Shown: positions 1 through 6,068 of the stretch, piece after piece
Numbering within the stretch: position 1 is the first letter of the stretch
Layout: each line of letters begins with the position of its first letter
Source of the DNA: an uncultured Chlorobiales bacterium
Lineage (GTDB): Bacteria; Bacteroidota; Chlorobiia; Chlorobiales; Thermochlorobacteraceae
Assembly (NCBI GenBank): GCA_937959145.1
Contig: CALGMC010000175.1
Location: 1 to 6,068 of the forward strand
Reading direction: 5' to 3'
Length of the DNA: 6,068 nucleotides
Made by a program: the position numbers and the translations under genes
Notes under the pieces: model-generated
Seen by the model: the letters and a program-made list of their open reading frames with translations, nothing else
Told to the model about the DNA's origin: nothing
The model's database searches: none

Positions 1-501
1 GATACTGGCAACATGATTCTGAAAAAATCGCTGACGATTCAGCCCAATGAAGTCGCTACCGAACTTGCCGCTCGGCTTTCGGAACTCGGTGCCGAAGCCG
101 TCGTCGAGACCTTGAAACTCATCGAGACCGATTCGGTGCACTTAATCCAACAAGATGATTCACTTGCAAAAAAAGCACCCAAACTCACCAAAGACAACAC
201 GCGCATTGATTGGTCAAAGCCTGCTCGCAATGTGTTTAATTTCATTCGCGGACTTTCAGAGCGACCAACGGCTTGGACCACTTTGGACGATAAACAAGTG
301 AAAATCTATCGTGCCGCACTCTTTTCCGAAACCGAAGTCGGCGAAGTCGGCAAGTGGATTTTGGGCGACGAAACGCTCTATGTGCAGTGCCAATCGGGTC
401 TCGTAGAAATTCTCTCGCTTCAACAAGAAGGCAAAAAGCGTATGCGTGTAAGCGATTTTTTGAGAGGCTATCGCGCCAAAGGCACGGAAAAATTTGTCTA
501 A
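1..501 (+). CDS. fmt: Methionyl-tRNA formyltransferase, C-terminal half (5' end cut by window)
   Basis: The enzyme transfers a formyl group from 10-formyltetrahydrofolate to Met-tRNAfMet in the cytoplasm, producing the initiator tRNA. Reading frame 1 is open from the first base to the TAA at 499-501. The fragment (166 codons) begins DTGN, which matches the DTGDM segment just after the catalytic Asp of the formyltransferase domain. The catalytic Asn-His-Asp residues should therefore lie upstream, outside the window. The end of the N-terminal domain follows (ELGAEAVVETL, about residues 28-38), then the C-terminal tRNA-binding domain: RIDWSKPA (68-75), FIRGLSERPTAWT (81-93) and the terminal FLRGYR segment. 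The family is about 315 residues long, so roughly half is missing. The ATG at base 13 is an internal Met, not the start. The gene lies 69 bases upstream of an lpxH-like gene on the same strand. Family identity is secure from these motifs; nothing in the visible part looks damaged. Confidence 0.95.
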   Translation, partial: DTGNMILKKSLTIQPNEVATELAARLSELGAEAVVETLKLIETDSVHLIQQDDSLAKKAPKLTKDNTRIDWSKPARNVFNFIRGLSERPTAWTTLDDKQVKIYRAALFSETEVGEVGKWILGDETLYVQCQSGLVEILSLQQEGKKRMRVSDFLRGYRAKGTEKFV

Positions 502-536
502 TTTGGAGGCAGGCACATAGAAATTTGTAGGCGTGA

Positions 537-567
537 AATTGCGTTGCCATAGCAACGTTCCACAATT
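537..567 (+). promoter_or_regulatory. Hairpin in the fmt-lpxH gap, just upstream of the lpxH start
   Basis: A perfect 6-base stem, CGTTGC (542-547) and GCAACG (552-557), encloses a CATA loop (548-551). Directly beneath it AATTG (537-541) can pair with CAATT (563-567), leaving TTCCA (558-562) bulged on the 3' side. The structure ends three bases before the first ATG of lpxH at 571, where a ribosome would bind. No run of T follows, so it is not a standard intrinsic terminator for fmt. It could be a translation-attenuating leader hairpin, an operator (the core GTTGC-CATA-GCAAC is a near-perfect inverted repeat), an mRNA-stabilising or processing site, or a copy of a dispersed palindrome. The pairing is directly visible; any function is inference. 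Confidence 0.4.
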
Positions 568-570
568 CTA

Positions 571-1359
571 ATGCAAATGAAGAAAACTTACTTTTTCAGC
601 GACGTCCACTTCGGCTTGCAAGAGCGGCATATTGAAGAAGCCAAAACCGACCTGATGCTCAATCTGCTCGATGAAATCAAGCGCGAGGGGAAGTTGCTCT
701 ACATGGTCGGCGATATTTTGGACTATTGGATGGAATACAAACACGTGATTCCAAAAGGACCGTATCGATTCTTCGCCGCGCTCTACGACTTGGTGCGTGC
801 AGGCGTTGAAGTGCATTACCTTGCAGGCAATCACGATTTTTATCTCGGCAAATACTTCGACGAAGAACTCGGTGTGAAAACCCACTACGGCGCACTGCGA
901 CACAACATCGACGGCAAAAACTTCTACATCGTTCACGGCGACGGCGTTGGCAAAGGCGACACAGGCTACAAACTCTTTCGCTCGCTCGTGCGCAACAACT
1001 TCAACCTTGCGTGGTATCGCTGGCTTCACCCCGACTTCGGCGTCGGCGTGATGGATTACCTTTCCAAACTCTCGCGCAAACACACCTACACCGAAAAAGA
1101 TTACGGCGAAAAAGAACGGCTCATCATGTTTGCTAATGAAGAACTGCAAAGAGAACCATTTGACTACTTCGTCTGCGGACACAGGCACGTCGTTAAACTG
1201 CACCGACTTCGCAATCAAAAAAGTTATTATGTGAATTGCGGCACGTGGATAGGCGGCATGCCAACTTATGCCGTCTTTGACGGAGCAGAAATGAAACTCA
1301 TCAAAGCCAAAACGCGCGACGTGCTCTATGCACAAACACCTGAACCAATCACGGCATAA
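571..1359 (+). CDS. lpxH: UDP-2,3-diacylglucosamine hydrolase-like metallophosphatase (Bacteroidota-type LpxH)
   Basis: This calcineurin-like metallophosphoesterase probably cleaves UDP-2,3-diacylglucosamine to lipid X and UMP at the inner face of the cytoplasmic membrane, an early step of lipid A synthesis. The dinuclear metal motifs appear in order: SDVH (D11, H13), GDxxD (D48, D51), GNHD (N87, H88, D89), HGDG (H122) and GHRH (H204, H206). A basic/aromatic insert between the last two (about 135-175, with FRSLVRNNFNLAWYRWLHP) matches the membrane/lipid-binding cap of LpxH rather than a generic phosphatase. At 262 codons it is slightly longer than E. coli LpxH (240). E. coli LpxH has GNRD where this protein has GNHD; the latter is usual in the Bacteroidota homologues. 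Two starts are possible, ATG 571 and ATG 577 (MKKTYFF). Neither has a clear Shine-Dalgarno, and the shorter one resembles family N-termini. There is no signal peptide. It ends six bases before the aldehyde dehydrogenase, suggesting cotranscription. Superfamily certain; exact substrate probable. Confidence 0.85.
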   Translation: MQMKKTYFFSDVHFGLQERHIEEAKTDLMLNLLDEIKREGKLLYMVGDILDYWMEYKHVIPKGPYRFFAALYDLVRAGVEVHYLAGNHDFYLGKYFDEELGVKTHYGALRHNIDGKNFYIVHGDGVGKGDTGYKLFRSLVRNNFNLAWYRWLHPDFGVGVMDYLSKLSRKHTYTEKDYGEKERLIMFANEELQREPFDYFVCGHRHVVKLHRLRNQKSYYVNCGTWIGGMPTYAVFDGAEMKLIKAKTRDVLYAQTPEPITA

Positions 1360-1365
1360 CCACTC

Positions 1366-2748
1366 ATGATGCTGGACTCTATCAATCCGACGACGGAAGA
1401 ACTCATTGCGTCGTATCAAGAACATTCGCTCTCGGAAATTGAATCGGCATTGAAGCAATCGCACAAGGTTTTTGACCATTGGCGCGGTTTATCGTTTCAA
1501 GCGCGCGGCGCGTGTTTCAAGAAACTTGCGGAAAAACTGCGTGAAGGCAAAGCACGCCTTGCTGAACTGATGGCGTTGGAAATGGGAAAGCCCATCACAC
1601 AAGGCATTGCCGAAATTGAAAAGTGTGCAGGCACGTGTGAATACTTCGCCGAAAATGCCGAAGCGTTTCTGGCTGATGAAGTCGTGCCAACCGAAGCCAT
1701 CAAGAGCAAGGTCATTTTCCGTCCGCTCGGTGTGATTCTCGCCATTATGCCATGGAACTTTCCGTTTTGGCAAGTGATTCGCTTTGCCGCGCCAACGCTC
1801 ATGGCAGGCAATACGGCTCTTGTCAAACACGCGCCAAATGTAACCGGGTGTGCGCATGCGTTGGATAAACTCTTCCGCGAAGCAGGCTTTCCTGAACACG
1901 TGATTCACTTTCTCGACATTGCGCCCGATAAAGTGGCTGAACGTATTTCAAAACTAATTGAGCACCCGTTGATTCGCGCGGTTACGCTCACAGGAAGCAC
2001 GCGCGCAGGAAAGTTCGTTGCCGCCAAAGCTGGCGAAGCCTTGAAAAAGTGCGTGCTCGAGCTCGGCGGAAGTGATGCTTACCTTGTGCTTGATGACGCC
2101 GATGTGGAATTTGCGGCAGAAACTTGTGTCAATTCGCGGTTGCTGAATTCAGGGCAGAGTTGCATTGCCGCAAAGCGGTTCATCGTGGCTCGAAAAATTC
2201 GCGAAGCCTTTGAAGCGAAAGTCGTTGAAAAGATGACCGCGAAAAAAGTAGGTTCGCCGTTGGAAGAGACAACCGAAGTCGGACCGCTGGCGCGTAAAGA
2301 TTTGCTCGAAAACTTGCATCGTCAAGTTACGCAAAGCGTTCAAGTTGGGGCGACGGTGCTTTGTGGCGGCAAACTTTACGAAGGCAAAGGCTACTTTTAT
2401 CCGCCAACCGTGCTTACAGGCGTAACGCCGGGCATGGCGGTGTTTGACGAAGAAACTTTCGGACCTGTGGCGGCAATCATCACCGTCAAGGACGACGACG
2501 AAGCCATTGAACTTGCCAACGCCACGAATTACGGATTAGGCTCGGCAATTTTTACAAGCGATGCGTGGCGCGCCGATAGCGCAATCACGCGTTTGGAGTT
2601 TGGAAACTGCTTCGTCAATGCGATGGTCAAAAGCGATGCGCGCCTGCCCTTCGGTGGCGTGAAAGATTCAGGCTTCGGACGCGAACTCGGACGCTACGGC
2701 ATTAAGGAGTTCGTCAATCTGAAGACGATTTGGGTTAGTCATTCATAA
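1366..2748 (+). CDS. sad: NAD(P)-dependent aldehyde dehydrogenase, Sad/YneI-type succinate-semialdehyde dehydrogenase
   Basis: A soluble aldehyde dehydrogenase that likely oxidises succinate semialdehyde to succinate with NAD+ or NADP+, feeding the TCA cycle. The 460 residues align along their length with my recollection of E. coli Sad (YneI, 462 residues), sharing ILAIMPWNFP (124-133), VKHAPNV (153-159), KKCVLELGGSD (227-237), AAKRFI (268-273), YYPP-like YFYPPTVL (343-350) and the FGGVKDSGFGREL stretch (429-441). Catalytic residues are all present: Asn131, general base Glu232, nucleophile Cys266 in NSGQSC, and Glu363 in EETFGP for the nicotinamide ribose. The nucleotide-binding GSTRAG loop is at 210-215. 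Two adjacent ATGs (1366, 1369) are possible starts; the first is used here, six bases after the lpxH stop, with no obvious Shine-Dalgarno. No GABA aminotransferase or other pathway partner is in the window, so substrate rests on similarity alone. Other short-chain semialdehydes or aliphatic aldehydes remain possible. Confidence 0.88.
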   Translation: MMLDSINPTTEELIASYQEHSLSEIESALKQSHKVFDHWRGLSFQARGACFKKLAEKLREGKARLAELMALEMGKPITQGIAEIEKCAGTCEYFAENAEAFLADEVVPTEAIKSKVIFRPLGVILAIMPWNFPFWQVIRFAAPTLMAGNTALVKHAPNVTGCAHALDKLFREAGFPEHVIHFLDIAPDKVAERISKLIEHPLIRAVTLTGSTRAGKFVAAKAGEALKKCVLELGGSDAYLVLDDADVEFAAETCVNSRLLNSGQSCIAAKRFIVARKIREAFEAKVVEKMTAKKVGSPLEETTEVGPLARKDLLENLHRQVTQSVQVGATVLCGGKLYEGKGYFYPPTVLTGVTPGMAVFDEETFGPVAAIITVKDDDEAIELANATNYGLGSAIFTSDAWRADSAITRLEFGNCFVNAMVKSDARLPFGGVKDSGFGRELGRYGIKEFVNLKTIWVSHS

Positions 2749-2750
2749 CC

Positions 2751-2773
2751 GAAAACGTGCGTGCGTTATTTTC
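2751..2773. terminator. Weak possible bidirectional terminator hairpin between convergent sad and alaS
   Basis: GAAAACG (2751-2757) can pair with the following CGTTATTTTC (2764-2773) around a TGCGTG loop, with two or three bases bulged. The stem is mostly A-T, and its right arm overlaps the last bases of alaS (stop codon at 2772-2774). T-rich sequence lies on both flanks of the loop, so transcripts from either side could use it, but the low GC content makes it poor as an intrinsic terminator. No better hairpin was seen in the 23-base gap. Confidence 0.22.
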
Positions 2774-5441
2774 AATTCAGTTCAGCCTGCACGAGCGACT
2801 TAAAGCGGTCGAAGGCTTCAGGAAGTTTAGAGGCGTCTTTCCCGCCTGCGGTTGCGAATTGCGCTCTGCCGCCACCGCCGCCCTGCAAGACTTTCGCTAC
2901 ATCGCCGATGAGTTTGCCTGCCTGAAGTTTTTTAGAGGCGATTAGGTCGTCGCTGACCGTTGCGACGAGCGCGACTTTGCCCTCAATCACACTGGCTAAA
3001 AGGGCGACGCCCGATTTCAGTTTGCCCCGCAAGGCTTCGCCCATCAAGCGCAGTTCGTCGGCATTCGAGGCAGAAACTTCGGTCGCTAAAATTTTCGCGC
3101 CGCCAATTTCATGGGCTTGATTCAAAAGGCGGTCAAGTTGTGAGGCGGCGACTTCCACGCGCAGTTTTTCCAACTGTTTTTCTAACGCTTTCCGCTCTTC
3201 AAGCAGTTTTTCAATCTTCGTTGGAATCTCCTCTTCTGATTGCGCATTGAGCAACATCTTGAGTGATTGAAGTTCGTTGAACTCTTTTCGGAACAAGGCT
3301 TCGGCGGCTTTGCCTGTTACGGCTTCAATGCGACGAATGCCCGAAGCAATGCTCGATTCAGAAACAATTTTGAACAATCCAATCTGACCGACATTGTCTA
3401 AATGTGTGCCGCCACAAAACTCAATCGAGAAATTCGGAATTTCGAGTACGCGCACCACATCGCCGTATTTATCGCCGAAGAACGCCAGCGCGCCCATGCG
3501 TTTGGCTTCTTCAAACGGAACGCCGTCGTGCTTGATGACTTTTTGCGCGGAGCGAATTTGGTCGTTAACGAGTTCCTCGATTTCGGCAAGTTGTGCGTCG
3601 GTTGTTTTCTCAAAATGGCTAAAATCGAATCGCAATCGTTCAGGCGTAACAAGTGAGCCTTTTTGTTGGACATGCTCGCCCAGAACCTTGCGCAGTGCGG
3701 CGTGAAGCAAGTGCGTTGCCGTGTGGTTGCGTGCTGTGTGAATCCGCGCCGCGCCGTCGACTTTCGCCGTCACGTCTTTGGAAAGCATTGAAAAATCTAA
3801 TTCCGAAATTTCTATTTCCTTGCCGCCAACTTCGCTAATGCGATTGACGATATGAACAATCCGCTCGCCATCTTTTTGAACATCGCAGACATGCAACGTC
3901 AAATTTCCGGATTCAATCATTCCCGTATCACCGACTTGACCGCCCGATTCGGCATAGAACGGCGTTTTATCCAAAATCAAAAAGAGTTTATCGTCGGTCT
4001 TTTTGGCGAAGCGAATTTTGGCTTTTTCGGAGAGCGATGTGTAGCCTTTGAAAACAGAATCTTTGCCCGAAGAGAGTTTCACCCACTTGGCTTCACCGCT
4101 TTCGCCTTGTGCCATTTTTTGTTTGCGGTCTTTTCTTGCGCGTTCTTTCTGCTCTTTCATCAGGTTCTCGAAGCCCGCTTCATCAATCGATAGCCCAATT
4201 TCCTGCGCCATTAAGCGCGTTAAATCCATTGGGAAGCCATATGTGTCGTAGAGTTTGAACACGTCGTTTCCTGCAATCGTCGATTGATTTTCGGCTTTAA
4301 CTTTTGCGGCGACCTCGTTAAAAATTTGAATCCCTCTATCAAGCGTTTGCAGAAAGTTTTCTTCTTCGGCGCGAATAACTTGCTCAATAACACTTTGGCG
4401 TTCAAGAAGTTCAGGAAACACGTCGCCCATTGAATCGGCAAGCGTGGAGACGAGTTTATGAAGAAGAGGGTGTTGCTCGCTGGTTTGAGTCAGCGTTTTG
4501 GCGTAGCGCACGGCGCGGCGCAAGATGCGTCGAAGCACGTAGCCGCGTCCTTCGTTGCTCGGTGTTGCGCCGTCGGCAATCGCGAAGGAAAGTGTGCGAA
4601 TGTGGTCGGCAACGACGCGCAAGGCAATATCCGTGTCTTTTTCTAATGAAGCGGTGTAAGAAACGCCCGTCAGGTCAGCGAGTTTATCAAAAATCGGTTT
4701 GAAAATGTCGCTGTCGTAGTTTGAAGTTTTGCCTTGAAGCACGGCGGTAACGCGCTCAAAGCCCATGCCTGTATCGACATGTTTTTCAGGAAGCGGCTCT
4801 AACTCCCCTTGTGCATTGCGATTGTATTGAATGAACACGAGATTCCAAATTTCAATCACTTGTGGAGAGCCAGCATTGACAAGTTTCGCGCCGCTCTTAT
4901 CGGGCGTGAGGTCGATGTGAATTTCCGTGCAAGGACCGCAGGGTCCTGTTTCGCCCATTTCCCAGAAGTTATCTTTCTTGCCGTGTCGTTGAATGTGGTT
5001 GGGGTTAATGTCGGTGAAGTTTTTCCAAATTTCGAAAGATTCGTCGTCGTCTTCGAAGATGGTTGCGTAAAGGCGGTCTTTGGGCAATTTCCAAACGGAC
5101 GTGAGCAGTTCCCATGCCCAACCGATGGCTTCTTCTTTGTAGTAATCGCCGAACGACCAGTTGCCAAGCATTTCGAAAAAAGTATGGTGATAGGTATCGC
5201 GTCCGACATCTTCAAGGTCGTTGTGCTTGCCCGATGCGCGAATGCACTTTTGCGTATCGGCGGCACGCTTGTAGTTTCGCTTGCCCGTTCCGAGAAAGAC
5301 GTCCTTAAATTGGTTCATGCCCGCATTCGTGAAGAGAAGTGTCGGGTCTTCGGCGGGAATAACGGGAGCGGAGCGGACGATTTCGTGTTGTTTGGATTTG
5401 AAGAATTCTAAAAAAGACTGCCTAATTTCGCGTGATGTCAT
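2772..5441 (-). CDS. alaS: Alanyl-tRNA synthetase
   Basis: A class II synthetase that charges tRNAAla and clears Ser/Gly mischarged tRNA, in the cytoplasm. The 889 residues (E. coli has 876) carry the full bacterial architecture. The aminoacylation core (1 to about 245) includes TLLFTNAGMNQFKD (34-47), CIRASGKHNDLEDV (66-79), HHTFFEMLGNWSFGDYYK (85-102), GPCGPCTEIH (166-175) and VDTGMGFER (222-230), where Asp223 should hold the alanine amino group. Motif 3 is near 298-312 (GRGYVLRRILRRAVR). The tRNA-recognition region includes YDTYGFPMDLT (398-408). The editing domain has YAESGGQVGDTG (496-507) and zinc ligands His573 and His577 (HTATH), Cys676 and His680 (CGGTH). A coiled coil (about 743-773) leads to C-Ala with QGGGGGR (853-859). 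Start ATG is at 5441-5439; no strong Shine-Dalgarno precedes it. It converges on sad (23-base gap) and diverges from the TPR gene (97-base gap), so it is probably monocistronic here. No missing residues or frameshifts were seen. Confidence 0.98.
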   Translation of the reverse strand: MTSREIRQSFLEFFKSKQHEIVRSAPVIPAEDPTLLFTNAGMNQFKDVFLGTGKRNYKRAADTQKCIRASGKHNDLEDVGRDTYHHTFFEMLGNWSFGDYYKEEAIGWAWELLTSVWKLPKDRLYATIFEDDDESFEIWKNFTDINPNHIQRHGKKDNFWEMGETGPCGPCTEIHIDLTPDKSGAKLVNAGSPQVIEIWNLVFIQYNRNAQGELEPLPEKHVDTGMGFERVTAVLQGKTSNYDSDIFKPIFDKLADLTGVSYTASLEKDTDIALRVVADHIRTLSFAIADGATPSNEGRGYVLRRILRRAVRYAKTLTQTSEQHPLLHKLVSTLADSMGDVFPELLERQSVIEQVIRAEEENFLQTLDRGIQIFNEVAAKVKAENQSTIAGNDVFKLYDTYGFPMDLTRLMAQEIGLSIDEAGFENLMKEQKERARKDRKQKMAQGESGEAKWVKLSSGKDSVFKGYTSLSEKAKIRFAKKTDDKLFLILDKTPFYAESGGQVGDTGMIESGNLTLHVCDVQKDGERIVHIVNRISEVGGKEIEISELDFSMLSKDVTAKVDGAARIHTARNHTATHLLHAALRKVLGEHVQQKGSLVTPERLRFDFSHFEKTTDAQLAEIEELVNDQIRSAQKVIKHDGVPFEEAKRMGALAFFGDKYGDVVRVLEIPNFSIEFCGGTHLDNVGQIGLFKIVSESSIASGIRRIEAVTGKAAEALFRKEFNELQSLKMLLNAQSEEEIPTKIEKLLEERKALEKQLEKLRVEVAASQLDRLLNQAHEIGGAKILATEVSASNADELRLMGEALRGKLKSGVALLASVIEGKVALVATVSDDLIASKKLQAGKLIGDVAKVLQGGGGGRAQFATAGGKDASKLPEAFDRFKSLVQAELN

Positions 5442-5538
5442 ACAGAGTTAAAGTGATTAAGGTAAAATCGAGGCGTCAAATATAAGGCGAAGTTCAGAGG
5501 CGGAAAAATGCAATCACGACATACTAAAACGATTTCAC
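5442..5538. promoter_or_regulatory. Divergent spacer between alaS and the TPR gene
   Basis: These 97 A/T-rich bases must hold both outward promoters and both 5' leaders. For the plus strand, TATAAG (5481-5486) is a 5/6 match to a -10 box with a weak TTAAGG (5457-5462) 18 bases upstream. The TATA core is shared with the candidate alaS promoter on the opposite strand, so the two would compete for the same site. No T-box, riboswitch or strong hairpin was recognised here. The plus-strand assignment is weak. Confidence 0.3.
5474..5506 (-). promoter_or_regulatory. Candidate alaS promoter
   Basis: On the minus strand TATATTTG (bases 5484 to 5477) exactly matches the Bacteroidetes -7 consensus TAnnTTTG. 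A partial -33 match, TTTC for TTTG, lies at 5506-5503, 18 bases upstream. This would give an alaS leader of about 30 bases. The overlapping TTGACG (5479-5474) could instead be read as a sigma70-type -35 box, but no convincing -10 hexamer lies at 16-18 bases downstream, so the first reading is preferred. Which consensus applies depends on the host's primary sigma factor, which the window does not show. Confidence 0.35.
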
Positions 5539-6068
5539 ATGAGCGACGAGTTAGAATCCAAACTGCATCGAGCAGAGACCGAACATGAAAAAATTGCCTT
5601 GCTCAACGCGCTTTCAGCGGCAACGAAGCCCAAAGATTTAAGCCGCGCCTTGAACTACGCCACCCAAGCCGAGCAAATGGCGCGAGAAATTAGCGACAAA
5701 AAAGGACTTGCCGACGCCCTGCTCAATAAAGCCGTCGCGCTCGCGCCGTGCGGTCAATACCGCGAAGTTGGCGCGCTTCTCTCGCAGGCACAGCAACTCT
5801 TTGAGGAACTCGGCGACGAAAAAGGACGCGCCAATGTGCTGAGCAACTTCGGCTCGCTTGCGGTGGTGACCGGCGAGTTTGCAACAGCTCTCCATTATAC
5901 CCAAGAAAGCCTAAAACTGCGGCAGTCGCTCGGCGACAAAATCGGCGAAGCCGCTTCCCTCAACAATCTTGGCGGCATTCATCACTATCTCGGAAATTTT
6001 GATGCCGCCTTAGAGTGCTTTATTGAGAGTTTGAAAATCAAAGAAGAAATTGGAGATATAAACGGAAA
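5539..6068 (+). CDS. TPR-repeat protein, N-terminal part (3' end cut by window)
   Basis: The frame opens at ATG 5539-5541 and is uninterrupted to the right edge (176 full codons). No in-frame start lies upstream within the spacer, and no clear Shine-Dalgarno is visible. After a charged helical N-terminus (MSDELESKLHRAETEHEKI) come tetratricopeptide-like helical hairpins of exactly 40 residues, each opening with a (L/I)(G/S)D(K/E) motif: about 51-90, 91-130, 131-170 and a fourth beginning at 171. An earlier, more degenerate unit covers about 12-50. Units 91-130 and 131-170 show the TPR pattern best (for example SLNNLGGIHHYLGNFDAALE, 140-159). There is no signal peptide or membrane segment, so the visible part is cytoplasmic and probably a protein-interaction scaffold. 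In related bacteria such 40-residue TPR arrays often precede a signalling output domain (adenylate/guanylate cyclase, histidine kinase, GGDEF), but none is visible, so function is unassigned. Confidence 0.88.
   Translation, partial: MSDELESKLHRAETEHEKIALLNALSAATKPKDLSRALNYATQAEQMAREISDKKGLADALLNKAVALAPCGQYREVGALLSQAQQLFEELGDEKGRANVLSNFGSLAVVTGEFATALHYTQESLKLRQSLGDKIGEAASLNNLGGIHHYLGNFDAALECFIESLKIKEEIGDING
5692..6068 (+). repeat. Phased 120-base coding repeat (TPR units)
   Basis: A (G/A)GCGAC-type motif followed by an A-rich stretch recurs at 5692 (AGCGACAAAAAAGGA), 5812 (GGCGACGAAAAAGGA) and 5932 (GGCGACAAAATCGG), with a diverged copy GGAGAT at 6052. The spacing is exactly 120 bases, one 40-residue TPR unit each. 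Similarity is strongest at the unit junctions and lower inside, as expected for protein-level repeats that arose by internal duplication. The array continues past the right edge. Confidence 0.8.

Noticed and set aside
505..509. GGAGG, a Shine-Dalgarno-like sequence after the fmt stop
   Set aside because: No start codon with a supported frame follows at a suitable distance; the lpxH start is more than 60 bases away.
542..557. Resemblance of the palindrome GTTGCCATAGCAAC to the eukaryotic RFX X-box
   Set aside because: RFX factors are eukaryotic and the gene content here is bacterial, so the match is coincidental.
568..1479. Long open frame (303 codons) on the minus strand across lpxH and into sad
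   Set aside because: It lies opposite a gene with all its metallophosphatase motifs. Its translation is rich in His, Phe, Val and Cys in a way typical of the complement of biased codons, and it shows no recognisable family.
2749..2771. Possible attachment site or mobile-element scar between convergent genes
   Set aside because: No direct repeats, tRNA or integrase-like sequence is present nearby.
4809..5411. 200-codon open frame on the plus strand inside alaS
   Set aside because: It is antisense to the conserved catalytic core of AlaRS. The sequence resembles no family and is explained by codon bias of the true gene.
5508..5588. 26-codon open frame starting at ATG 5508 in the divergent spacer
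   Set aside because: It overlaps the TPR start out of frame, has a basic unremarkable translation and no independent support. A leader peptide role cannot be excluded but is not shown.

Overview
The window is an ordinary-looking stretch of bacterial chromosome carrying four recognisable housekeeping or metabolic genes and the start of a TPR-repeat gene. No phage, insertion sequence, CRISPR array or RNA gene is visible. The metallophosphatase is of the kind annotated as LpxH in Bacteroidota (GNHD and GHRH motifs, long aromatic linker). AlaRS carries GNWSFGDYYK and a C-terminal GGGGGR...FATAGG segment that I associate with the Bacteroidota/Chlorobiota group. Start codons lack strong Shine-Dalgarno sequences, which also fits that group. 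With the 40-residue TPR protein and moderate GC, a Chlorobiota lineage (perhaps Chloroherpeton-like) is my best guess, held at low confidence. A lipid A gene implies a Gram-negative outer membrane.

Layout: bases 1-501 (+) hold the C-terminal half of methionyl-tRNA formyltransferase (fmt), cut by the window edge. A 69-base gap with a hairpin just upstream of the next start leads to 571-1359 (+), a UDP-2,3-diacylglucosamine hydrolase-like metallophosphatase (lpxH). Six bases later, 1366-2748 (+) encodes an aldehyde dehydrogenase closely resembling E. coli Sad/YneI (succinate-semialdehyde dehydrogenase). These three genes look like one co-directional unit. It converges, with only 23 bases between stop codons, on a full-length alanyl-tRNA synthetase (alaS, 2772-5441, -). 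A 97-base divergent spacer separates alaS from a TPR-repeat protein (5539 onward, +), which runs off the right edge with an exact 120-base repeat period.

Functionally the genes cover translation initiation (fmt), tRNA charging (alaS), lipid A synthesis (lpxH) and aldehyde oxidation (sad). They do not form an obvious shared pathway, and fmt and alaS are core genes on opposite strands. I did not find a novel system. The items most worth a second look are the hairpin in the lpxH leader, the tightly packed divergent promoter region, the unknown effector end of the TPR protein and the nearly terminator-free sad/alaS convergence.
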